Below are positions 55,190 through 64,000 of a stretch of 64,000 nt of DNA, one piece after another; positions within the stretch are counted from its first letter, which is position 1; every line of letters begins with the position of its first letter. The notes below the pieces were generated by a model. It saw only the letters and a program-made list of their open reading frames with translations. It was not told the origin of the DNA and searched no databases. The DNA is from Tachypleus tridentatus (Eukaryota; Arthropoda; Merostomata; Xiphosura; Limulidae): the NCBI RefSeq assembly GCF_004210375.1, contig NC_134834.1:14989857-15053856 (forward strand). The letters run 5' to 3'. Made by a program: the position numbers and the translations under genes.

Positions 55190-55306
55190 TCCAACTCTTG
55201 GGCTACTTTTTTTACCAACGAATAGTTGGATTGACCGTCACATTATAACGTCCATATGGGTGAAAGAGTGAGCACGTTTGGTGCGACCGGGATTCGAAGC
55301 CGCTTG
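55190..55306 (-). mobile_element. Family A SINE, middle part
   Basis: From CCAACTCTTGGGCTAC to GGGATTCGAAGCCGC; lacks tail and the outer half of the head. Confidence 0.82.
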
Positions 55307-55807
55307 AAAATAGGAAAGTTGTCGAAAATATGGTGTAATAAGAAACTCTCTCAACCTTTGAAGGGAGAACAAAATTTCGAAAGCTAAACATTCCAATCCT
55401 GTTTTTTTTTTTTGTATGCGAGAGAGTAAGTAATACACGTGTTCCACGTTCGGGTGAAATGAAGGGTCCCAAAGGTGTATTTGAGATAAGGAATATTAGT
55501 ATTGTAGGATCAATTATAAGTTCTGTATGGGCGTCTGTGGATAGTAATGTATTTAAGACGACTCGAGCTGATTGTGTGACACTCGTGACATGACGTCACA
55601 AGTTAAATGTATTGCACGAATGACACCTTAGGTTGATGTTGTAATGTCTGTGTCGTCATAGGTTGATGTTGTTGACTGGTCAGTATTTACAAGGAACCTT
55701 CTTAATTTATAAATATTAATCATAATTATGTATTACAATTAATTATATTATCACACCACGATTTGGGTTAATGTTTAGGCAACTTTTATTCCAGGTTTGT
55801 TTAGTTT
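55307..55807. other. No gene recognised
   Basis: Contains a TGACGTCA at 55591-55598 and a direct repeat ATAGGTTGATGTTGT / TTAGGTTGATGTTGT near 55630-55675. Frames at 55212-55472 run through the SINE and are not supported. Confidence 0.5.
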
Positions 55808-55912
55808 GTTGTCAAGACTAAGGTTACGTTACACAATGGGCTGTTTGTACTATTCTCATTACAGGTATCGAAACTCAATTTTTAGAGATGTAAACTTGTA
55901 GATTTTCCGCCG
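55808..55912 (-). mobile_element. Decayed family C SINE
   Basis: ACACAATGGGCTGTTTGTAC, GTATCGAAACTCAATTTTTA, GATTTTCCGCCGAG. Confidence 0.5.
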
Positions 55913-56247
55913 AGTTTATTCAAGCATTACATTTTTTTAGATATAACATTCATTAGTGATATTTAACGCTCATATGATCTGAGATATGCATAAATGTAGG
56001 TAGAAAACTATTCAAATTAAACAAAATTGAAACAAAAACGAAATAGCAGATTACCCGGTAGTTTACGAGACATTGGAACAAAAATCAGCCAGATAAGATA
56101 AACCTCTATTGTTTCATTGTATGTCGTATTTAATTTTCAGCTTCCAGCTGAGGTAATTCACGCGTAACTTGTTTAGCAGGTAACTGAAGTTGACCTTTGA
56201 CCCCCATTTTTCAGACTTCTCATCAGAAAGCTTTCACCACAGTATAA

Positions 56248-56257
56248 GTGACGTCAC
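56248..56257. promoter_or_regulatory. Palindromic CRE-type motif
   Basis: GTGACGTCAC, identical to those at 25371 and 60636. Confidence 0.3.
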
Positions 56258-56354
56258 ACACCAGTCCCTTAAAATATTGGGAACACCCACCGGTTGAGTA
56301 TTTTTGAAGACAGTAACATTAAAATACAAAAATAACTGGAGATTATGGGACGCA

Positions 56355-56475
56355 ACACGTCCCCCGCTTGTACAGTGGTAAGTATATGTATTTACAACCC
56401 TAAAATCAGGGGTTCGATTCTCCTCGATGGACTCAGCAGATAGCCCAATGTGGCTTTGCTATAAGAAAAAAACAC
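56355..56475 (+). mobile_element. Family B SINE, good copy
   Basis: GTCCCCCGCTTGTACAGTGG, GGGGTTCGATTCTCC, CTCAGCAGATAGCCCAATGT, GGCTTTGCTATAAGAAAAAA. Confidence 0.8.
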
Positions 56476-56930
56476 GCTCAAATACAACAAAGTGGGGTAA
56501 CAAAGATCCTAGTGATCGGCTTCTAAACCACGCTTAATGCATAGAAACCGAGCAAACGAGGTTAATTTACTATTCATGGCCTCAAACACTAATGCACGAA
56601 ATTTATACGTTTTGGATGGTAGGCATGCGTCAATCGGGTTAATAGTGTTTGTAATAATTATTAAATAATGATAAAAATAAATGCATGTTTTGATATTCGT
56701 AAACTACCGTAATTTTAACCTCTTTCCTAAAGCCAGGAAATAGAAAATATCTCGTAGAGGAAATTAGGGATTTTTGTCTGTTGTTTTCAGTGAGCGCTAC
56801 AAACGCGCCCCCTATATGTATTTTTCAGATTAATAAAATGCTTCACAACGTTTCGTTTTTTTTCTTCACAGTTGATGTGTTACTGTCCCTTCATTCTATT
56901 TTTTTATTTCCTATCACGTGTAATCCTGTG

Positions 56931-57162
56931 TTAATAGACCGTTACTGCCCAAATATATGTATATACTGGAATCCTTTGTTAACAGACGGTTACTGCCCCA
57001 ATATATGTATATACTGGAATCCTGTATCAACAGACGGTTACTGCCTCAATATATGTATATACTGGATTCCTGTGTTAACAGACGGTTACTGTCCCAATAT
57101 ATGTATGTACTGGAATCCTGTATTAACAGACATTTATTGCCCCAATATATGTATATACAAAC
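56931..57162. repeat. 48-bp minisatellite, 5 units, open in two frames
   Basis: AGAC anchors at 56936, 56984, 57032, 57080 and 57128. 48 bp is 16 codons, so the frame 56781-57170 (129 codons) carries a 16-residue repeat, GYCPNICIYWNPVLTD-like. A second frame (56957-57211) is also open, which argues that openness follows from periodicity. No signal peptide, splice context or known family is seen. Confidence 0.9.
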
Positions 57163-57384
57163 AACTATGAAATTAGTAATAATTACCCGAAATAAGAGTT
57201 GGTACTGCTAGGTTGGGTACAAATTAAATCCAGTTTTCAAACGGATCAAGCGTGACCTACCGATCAGCTTACTAAATCACGAATTCAAGGTCTCGTGGTT
57301 TGTCTTCTGTTATCACAAGGTGTCGCTCAACATTTCGAGGCCGTAAGTGGTTTATGAGAGAGACGATCGTATCCCACTGTTCTG

Positions 57385-57515
57385 TTAACGTAGCACAACA
57401 GTTGGCGGCAAGCGCTGGTAACTAGCTGCCTTTAATCTACTTCGTCAGTTACAAATTGGAGACGCCAGGCGCAGATGGCCATTTTATCGCTTTGCGCAAA
57501 ATGTTCAAAATAAAA
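57385..57515 (+). mobile_element. Family A-like SINE relic
   Basis: AACAGTTGGCGGCAAGCGC, TAACTAGCTGCC, CCAGGCGCAGATGGCC, CGCTTTGCGCAAAATGTTC. The head upstream is unrecognisable. Confidence 0.6.
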
Positions 57516-57827
57516 ACCATCTCAGAAGCAAGTTATGCAAGTGGAATAAAATTGTTTGAGATCAGGAAAAGCATTTCGTCTTTTGACATCAATATGTTAA
57601 ACACAAATCTAAATATACATATACGACTATACAAACGTGACAAAGCAAGCTTTCTAACGATCAACCTATAAATAACCGCTGAGAACGTGATAGCACACTG
57701 ACATAATTAAACCTCACAAACAAACGTGGGGTCACTTGTTTTTAAAACGTATCCACTTGACTTTCGAATGTATACGATGTCTCGGAACAGATGTTTGGAG
57801 AATAAAACTAATATATATGATGAAGTT

Positions 57828-58056
57828 TTGTTTGTTTGTTTTTGAATTTCGCGCAAAACTACTCGAGGGCTATCTGCGCTAGCCGTCCCTAATTTAGCAG
57901 TGTAAGACTAGAGGGAAGGCAACTAGTCATCACCACCCACCGCTAACTCTTGGACTACTCTTTTTACCAATGAATAGTGGGATTGACCGTAACATTATAA
58001 CGTCCCCACGACTGAAAGGGCGAGCAAGTTTGGTGCGATCGGGATTCGAACCCGCT
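57828..58056 (-). mobile_element. Family A SINE, head partly missing
   Basis: Near-consensus body; ends in the head at CCCGCTTCCCTCGG. Confidence 0.92.
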
Positions 58057-58969
58057 TCCCTCGGAAGGGAGACTTATATTATACTTCAGTAAGTGCCCCC
58101 GCACCCTCCCCAGCGCTTGAGGACCCTACTTTTGGAACAACAGGGGAAAACGCAGCGCATACGTCACACTGGTTTGATCTGACTTAATAGCGAAAACTGT
58201 CTTCGTTCAGAGACAGTGGCAGCTGGTTAGGCTTACAGACAAGTAAGAACTGATGTGTAACAACGTTGATTGCGTCACTTGAAGGCTTCGACGCGTCGTT
58301 ACCGGAGGCTGGCAACTGTGAAAAATATGTTTGTAACAAACTCACTAAGAAAACTGCGAGTTTTATTTTATTGTATTTAGCTTATTTTATCTGATGACGT
58401 AAAACAGTTATATGACAAAGTTAATACCCACATAATATGATATCTTAGTATGTAAAGTGACTGCCTGTATGTTGAGGTTTAACGTTAGGCCCTGATCAGC
58501 GCGCGCTGAAACACGGAAGTCACGTTGTGTTTTCAACTGAAGTCTACTTTTCACTGTACCCTAAGTACAGGTATTGCCACGATAATTATTAAAAGGGTTT
58601 CACAAACGACAATGTTTTTAACTTCGTAAATAATTCTGGGAAAGTCACGAATTTTGTGGCAATTTCTAGAAATGTTTTGATTTGTTTGTGCTTTTGTAAA
58701 GACGTGGAATTTAATTTGTTTGAAAGGTGAATATTATGTGACGTGGCTTCGATTTTAATAACTCGAAGTTGTGGCTGTCTTCCAAGTAAAGCTCGCGAAC
58801 AACTTCACAATATCGACTTCTAATCAAAGTGACCTACCTACAGAGAGCAAAACTGTAAATCAAGCCAGTAATAAGTTTAGATAGCTGAATATACTGCCTT
58901 ACGTACCTGCTTATAATGATTAGAGTGAATATTGTGGTCAATTAGGTATCCTCGCTGTTCAGCTACGTT
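58057..58969. other. No gene recognised
   Basis: Mixed composition, with CTGATCAGCGCGCGCTG near 58493. No exon or repeat supportable. Confidence 0.5.
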
Positions 58970-59245
58970 TTCGGCCGTAATCCTACTAATATCTCGCGAA
59001 GTTCAGTAAGCTTAGGAGATTTAGGTTAGTTCTACATTCAGACACTGAGCTAACAATGCATAATAATCGGTATAACAAAAATATATAATACGAAAAAAAA
59101 ATGTTTTATAACGCTTTCGGCCGTAATCCTACTAATATCACGCGAAGTTCGGTAAGTTTAAGAGATTTAGGTTAGTTCTAAATTCAGATACTGAGCTAAC
59201 AGTGCGTAATAATCGATATAACAAAAATATATAAAAAGAAAAATG
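58970..59245. repeat. Tandem duplication of about 140 bp
   Basis: TTTCGGCCGTAATCCTACTA starts at about 58970 and 59112. Both copies continue through GCGAAGTTC, GAGATTTAGGTTAGTTCTA and TATAACAAAAATATATAA. Confidence 0.93.
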
Positions 59246-59834
59246 GATATATGACGACTTCTAATCAATAATATTAGTAGAAGTAGAGTGTAGGAAAGAA
59301 TAGAATAAAACATACCCGTTTTCTATACTTTTTTTACGTCATAAACGTAGTTTGATGTATCTTAAGTAATACATCGTATATTTCACCACTTTTACTTTAG
59401 TAATGATACGATTTAACCTGTTCAGTGCCGTAGACGAGAAAACTCGTCCAAGCCGATCGGTAACACAGTGCCACGGACGAGTTAATTTGTTCTCAATAAT
59501 ACCTAATTCAACGCTAGATGTCAGCACCATACATGCATTTGACCTACTTACAAATTGTTTCACTTTCGATCCAAAATGGCGTCACGAATAAAAGTTACAT
59601 AATGAAGAAGCATTAGAGTTGTATTGTAGCAACTGAAATACTTGACAGTCAACGGGTTAATTCCGATATCTCATCTTTTCTTGTAGCAAAGCCTGGTTTG
59701 AAAATTATGAAAATCTAGTGATAAAAACAACGAAATATTATTGTTTTATATTCTTAACAGACACTCGTTATTTAATGTTTTATTTCCACAAGGTGGATGC
59801 ATGAAACTACTATGTTTTGTTCTCAGTGATTGGT
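59246..59834. other. No gene recognised
   Basis: Overlapping frames of about 70 codons on both strands at 59339-59591, no support. Confidence 0.5.
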
Positions 59835-59932
59835 CTTTACATCAGCGTAATAATGGGTTCGATTCCCCTCGTTGGAGTCAGCAGATAGCCCGATGTGGCT
59901 GTGCTATAAGAAAACACACACACACACACACA
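59835..59932 (+). mobile_element. Family B SINE, 3' two thirds
   Basis: AATGGGTTCGATTCCCCTCG, GTCAGCAGATAGCCCGATGT, GGCTGTGCTATAAGAAAAC, ending in (AC)n at 59911-59932, which seems to be the element's own tail. Confidence 0.78.
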
Positions 59933-60017
59933 TCAGCGTACACCTGTCACATTTGGAGAGCACTCCAGTTATTTGGATAGTTAAAATGTGGCTGACCATG
60001 TAATGTTTAAGGTAACT

Positions 60018-60248
60018 GGTTTGTTTTGAATTTCGCGCAAAGCTACACGAGGGCTATCTGCGCTAGCCGTCCCTAATTTAGCAGTTTAAGACTAGAGGGA
60101 AGGCAGCTAGTCATCAACGAATAGTTGGATTGACCGTCACATTATCACGCCCCCACAGCTGAAAGGGCGAGCGTGTTTGATGTGACGGGGATTCGAACCC
60201 GCGAATTACGAGTCGAGTACCTTAACCACCTGGCAATGCCGTACCTTT
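60018..60248 (-). mobile_element. Family A SINE with target duplication and internal deletion
   Basis: AGGTAACT at 60010-60017 and 60249-60256. The body jumps from CTAGTCATCA to ACGAATAGTTGG, losing about 40 bases. Head also short (GCGAATTACGAGTC). Confidence 0.9.
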
Positions 60249-60256
60249 AGGTAACT

Positions 60257-60692
60257 ATATAACCTCTGTAAAATGCAGAAGTGTAGTCACCCAATGGATA
60301 TTCTACAAGACTACAAGACTTCAGTTTATTCATGCCTTAAACAGGATATAAACATAATATTTAACAAAATCGTAAAAACAGAGCAAAAATGTGGTGTCTC
60401 AACTTTCTACCGAAACACGCTGCAGAGCATTAGAAATAACTAGCGACATCATTTAGCAAGAAAAGGAACTTTATTCTAACGTGAAAGGTAAACTGAGTAG
60501 TATAGCGAAAATAAACAACGTAAATTGTTATAGCTCGTGCTTATGATCTGAATCTGAAGTGAGTCGTCGAATCAAACATTTCTACTTGTGTTCACGTTTA
60601 TCGAAAATTTAAGCAAATAGAAATGTTAAATTCTTGTGACGTCACTGTTGAGAAGATATTTTGTGACGCATAGAGACTCGTTAACAGGTTTG
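60257..60692. other. No gene recognised; one CRE-type motif
   Basis: GTGACGTCAC at 60636-60645; otherwise AT-rich. Confidence 0.4.
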
Positions 60693-60765
60693 TTTGACGT
60701 TAAACACAAGCTATAAAATGGGCTGTCTGTGGTCTGCCCATTAAGGGTCAGTCTCTATTGTTGTA
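60693..60765 (-). mobile_element. Decayed family C SINE
   Basis: ACACAAGCTATAAAATGGGC, TGTCTGTGGTCTGCCCATTA, CTATTGTTGTAAT. Confidence 0.45.
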
Positions 60766-60902
60766 ATTCATATGGTTACTTGCTTCATTCACTTGTCGAT
60801 TTATTAACTGTATGCAAAACCAGTTTATATCGCAGATCTATTTTACTGAATACAGACATAAATGTATAAAAGGGAGAGTACACTATTTAGGTCAATGTCT
60901 TG

Positions 60903-61157
60903 TTTTGTTTTCAAATTTTGCTCAGAACTACACAGGGGTGTCTGCGTTAGCCGTCCCTAATTTTGTAGTGTAAGATAGGAGGGAAGGCAGGTAGTCATCA
61001 CCTCCAACTCTTGGGCTAATCTTCTACCAAAAAATAGGGATATTGACCTCACATCATAACGCCCCTACGGCTGAAAGGGCGAACATGTTTGCTGGGACGG
61101 GGATTCGAACCTGCGACCCTCAGCTTACGAGTCGAGCGCCCTAATTATCTGACCCAC
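60903..61157 (-). mobile_element. Family A SINE, diverged
   Basis: TCTGCGTTAGCCGTCCC, short deletion in the central part, head GGGATTCGAACCTGCG. Confidence 0.88.
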
Positions 61158-61189
61158 ATTATCTTGTATTCCTATATATATATATAAAA

Positions 61190-61320
61190 AAACGTCTCTC
61201 TGTGGGTCAAGTATAAATTTAATGATCTACAACACTAAATCCTGGGTACGATTCCCCGCAGTGGACAACGTGTAGATAGCCCTTTGTTCGCCTTTGTACT
61301 GAGAAAACGATAACTCTAAA
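61190..61320 (+). mobile_element. Family C or B SINE, diverged
   Basis: TCTACAACACTAAATCCTGG, GTACGATTCCCCGCAGTGG, GTAGATAGCCCTTTGTTCGC, TTTGTACTGAGAAAACG. Confidence 0.55.
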
Positions 61321-62257
61321 ACCATCACGAGCTGTGAGACAAATAAACATCTGTATGTTAACTTATTCGCGATTAGCTGCAAAATCAATTGGACACATCA
61401 TTACTAAGTCCAAAAGTCCATTTCTCTTTCTTTTGTATAGGAACTAACGCAAAGACAGGGTTTTATTTAAGAATACGTAACCGAACAGTTTGAGTTGCCG
61501 TTCACGGCGCATGTCACGAAACATATTGCCAACAGATGGCGGTACTGGTGGTCTAGACTCTAGACTCTGCAAAACAGGAACCCACAAACTCTGTTTGTAA
61601 TTCAGACTGGCAATGAAATAAGGAATTTGAGTTCGATTAACAAATGAACGATGAAAAACAATCAGTTTTATTTTCTTTAAACAGCACAGGTTCAAACGAA
61701 AGTTATCATCTCTTCGTTCACTGCCCAGCCTCGTAGTTCAAATTCATTACTCACGTGACGTCATTTCGTGGAATGCTTGGTTAAATAACACTTAACTTAT
61801 TTTCCAAATAGGATATAAAACTTCCAGGACATTTGCGGAGATTTGGGGGGGGGGTTAAGGACACAGATGTCGATTTATTTCCTTACACGTGTATAATGAT
61901 AATTTTGAAATTGCTCACGAAAATTCTGCCTCTATGTGACCTTATGACCTGACCTAAGGAAACGCCCCTTGTACTAACTCGTTGTCAGTTTCATGACATG
62001 AATCCCGGAAAGTGATGATGAACCTTTTATGCCCAGTCACGAACCAGGATTAAAATTAGCAGGTATAAAACTCGTGAGCAGTTTAATCGTGTACGTTTTC
62101 CGAGATCATCGCTAGAGGTCGTGATCGCTGTAGCATCTCACTAAACTGTGTTTCGCTTACGTGTTAGCTGTAAGAAACGAACCACTCATTCAGACGTTAT
62201 GAACTCTCTATTTGGCCTGTGAACCACCAGTGATCTAACGATTTAGTTTACGTGTGG
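61321..62257. other. No gene recognised; TATA-like motif at 62064-62070
   Basis: GTATAAAACTCGTGAGC could be a core promoter facing right, but no downstream exon is recognised before the SINE at 62258. A TGACGTCA lies at 61756-61763 and a G-run near 61845. Confidence 0.3.
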
Positions 62258-62510
62258 GACCTGATATGGCCAGGTGGTTAGGGCAGTCGACTCTTAATCT
62301 GGGAGTCGCGGGTTCGAATCCCCGTCCCACCAAACATGCTTGCCCTTTCACCCGTGAGGGCGTTTATAATGTGAGGGTCAATTCCACTATTCGTTGGTGA
62401 AAGAGTAGCCCAAGAGTTGGCGGTGGGTGGGGATGACTAGCTGCCTACACTACTAAATTAGGGATGGCTAACGCAGATAGCCCTTGAATAGCATTGCGCG
62501 AAATTAAAAA
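62258..62510 (+). mobile_element. Family A SINE
   Basis: Head with GGTTCGAATCC, loop mutated to CTCTTAATC, body short at CTGCCTACACTACTAAATT. Confidence 0.92.
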
Positions 62511-62599
62511 AAAAAAACAACTAATTTTCGTTCAGTTGGAATTATATCTGAGAGTTAATTAACGTGCTGAACGTATAGGAAGGTCCTATAATGACACCT

Positions 62600-62770
62600 G
62601 ACGCTCTCCCGTTCGGACGTTTGGACAGTATTGGAGGTAGAAGATGGTTCGGACTGTTTGTCCTTCCTCTGTTCAGCGGTTCTGAATTAGGGATAGATGG
62701 CTATGTATGACCATCGGGGTCTCTGACCTTTCTTTTCAGCGTATGTACCGTTCAGGTTGCAAATACCCAT
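62600..62770 (+). mobile_element. Possible family D relic
   Basis: CTGAATTAGGGATAGATGGC and GGGGTCTCTGACCTTTCTTT echo the right end of the 20700 copy. Confidence 0.3.
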
Positions 62771-62864
62771 ATAATTATATGTGACAAACTTACACACCGA
62801 ACAAATATGATCTAGAAATCAAGCAGGACAGCGTTTGAAAACCACGTTATGTTTCTACGATTAG

Positions 62865-63007
62865 GCCCGGCACGGCCAAGCGTGTTAAGACGTTCGACTC
62901 GTAATCCGAGGGTCGCAGGTTTGCATCCCCGTCGCACCAAACATGCTCGCCCTTTCAGCCGTGAGGGCGTTATCCCACGGTCAATCCCACTATTCGTTGG
63001 TAAAAGA
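62865..63007 (+). mobile_element. 3'-truncated family A SINE
   Basis: GCCCGGCACGGCCAAGCG, head and first body part to CGTTGGTAAAAGA, then unrelated sequence. Frames over it on both strands are by-products. Confidence 0.88.
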
Positions 63008-63089
63008 CCCTTGGATTCGTGGTTCGGCACATAAAGTTCATGGCCACTTTTCAGAATTATTTTTTATAAAATAAATAAAATTACAGACA

Positions 63090-63180
63090 GAAACATCTGT
63101 GTAGTACAGTGATTGTAGTTAAACATTTGTGTGGCACCGTGATTGTAGATAAACGCGTGTGACACCGTCATTGTGGTTCA
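63090..63180. repeat. Degenerate tandem repeat, about 3 units
   Basis: AAACATCTGTGTAGTACAGT, AAACATTTGTGTGGCACCGT and AAACGCGTGTGACACCGTC, each followed by GATTGTAG or a variant. Confidence 0.75.
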
Positions 63181-63291
63181 GATTTAGTTAACAGTTACAA
63201 GGTTTCATGGGATATATTTACAGTTTAATAATAAATTCTATTTTTCTGAATCATATTTGTTATTAATAAATTAAACTGTAAGTGATTTTGT

Positions 63292-63385
63292 TTTGTTTGG
63301 TTTAAAGTTAAGTACAAAGGGATATCAGAGCTCTGCTCATCGAGAATCGAACCCCGGTTTCTAGCGTTCCAACTGGAAAGCTTCC
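63292..63385 (-). mobile_element. Family C SINE
   Basis: AAAGTTAAGTACAAAGGGAT, GAGCTCTGCTCATCGAG, AATCGAACCCCGGTTTC, TAGCGTTCCAACTGGAAAG. Confidence 0.6.
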
Positions 63386-63414
63386 ATCAAAAAAACGTAG
63401 AATTAATGCATTCG

Positions 63415-64000
63415 AGCCAGTAGTAGCTCAGAAACAGGAAATCGCGTTAGTGAAAACTGCTTTGAAAGAAAGAAAATGAAATCCATAATATTGATAACCG
63501 ATGAACCAATCACAGATCGATAACAAGAAAATCACTCAGTAAAATATGCTAAATACGAACCAATATCAGCTTAGAAACAGAAAATCTTGGATATTGAGAA
63601 CTTCTGTATATCAATAAATCACAGTTCAAAAACAGGGAGACCGAGAACCGATTAACACGAACCAACCACAGTTAGAAACAGAGAAACCATAGGACTGAGA
63701 ACCCATAGTAAATGAGATACAGCATTAAGATTTATATTATACGTGCAATGATTGGCTGATGAAAGGTAAGGTCAACGTTACACGTGCAGTGATTGGCTGT
63801 TCAAAGGTCACGGGCACATTTTCTCAGTTGATATTTTATCTCGAGCTATGTAATTGGTTTATACCAGTTGTGGACACCTGTGAAATTTCTCGATTGGCCT
63901 TTTATCTTCAATTTCCTCTGATTGACTTATACCAACTATGGCCACATTAGAATTTTGTTTCGAGCTTTCTGTAATTGGCTGATACCAGCTATGGTCACGT
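63415..64000. repeat. Two degenerate tandem-repeat fields running off the right edge
   Basis: 63415-63715 repeats CAG(A/T)T-AGAAACAG(A/G)GA(A/G)A motifs with AACCAATCACA-like links. 63740-64000 repeats GATTGGCTGATACCAGC-like units followed by TATGGTCAC, with an ATTGG box about every 40-60 bp. Both are old and irregular. Confidence 0.55.

Noticed and set aside
35513-59980. Shared QIARCG(F/C)A peptides at 35513-35785 and 59741-59980
   Set aside because: They come from the 3' part of family B (CAGATAGCCCGATGTGG read in one frame).
13455-62510. Functional tRNA-Thr(CGU) genes
   Set aside because: Heads have a good B box and a CTCGTAA loop, but they are followed by a SINE body and the acceptor stems do not pair convincingly. 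They are SINE promoters.
11075-63034. Recurring short proteins with (C/R)RRGxEPATLRLRVxRLN-like sequence (about 11075, 27984, 31536, 38412, 45910, 62812)
   Set aside because: All are translations of the tRNA-like head of family A, mostly antisense. The similarity is that of the SINE, not of a protein family.

Overview
The window looks like AT-rich animal nuclear DNA. Evidence: spliced exons with GT/AG borders, many tRNA-derived SINEs ending in short AAAC-type tails, minisatellites, a mariner-type MITE and decayed LINE pieces. There are no operons or long prokaryote-style reading frames. The commonest SINE (family A here) resembles a repeat I remember from horseshoe crab sequences, so a chelicerate, probably a horseshoe crab, is my best guess. 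That is an inference from memory and was not tested.

Layout. At 0.3-5.3 kb lies the 3' end of one recognisable protein-coding gene on the + strand, a CD36/scavenger receptor class B family member. Four coding exons encode the end of the ectodomain, then comes the C-terminal membrane segment, then a short cytoplasmic tail. An optional 30-nt in-phase microexon (851-880) abuts a 64-bp minisatellite. From 5.3 to 8 kb the sequence holds downstream duplications, a 46-bp array and a 131-bp hairpin element. From about 8 kb to the end I recognise no convincing host gene. This part is packed with SINEs of at least four families (A, B, C, D), two dispersed low-copy repeats (E, F), LINE relics and more than ten tandem arrays. 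The arrays have periods of 86, 47, 56-62, 58, 35, 31, 72, 47, 48 and about 140 bp.

Repeat biology. Families A, B and C have different tRNA-like heads but share a 3' core (AGATAGCCC, then TGTAGCTTTG or a near match). This suggests one superfamily mobilised by one LINE machinery. Several A copies have clear target-site duplications and many are 5' truncated, as target-primed reverse transcription predicts. Exceptions are informative: a tRNA-head-only copy (49607-49677), a tandem SINE dimer with the same linker at two loci (32.7-33.2 and 50.1-50.7 kb), an internal SINE triplication at a GCTACTC microhomology (47.2-47.6 kb), inverted copies, and a nested insertion that gives relative ages.

I found no new enzyme system, CRISPR array, rRNA or functional tRNA gene. 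The unusual content is the repeat architecture. SINE boundaries are by eye and good to about 5-15 bases unless a target-site duplication fixes them.
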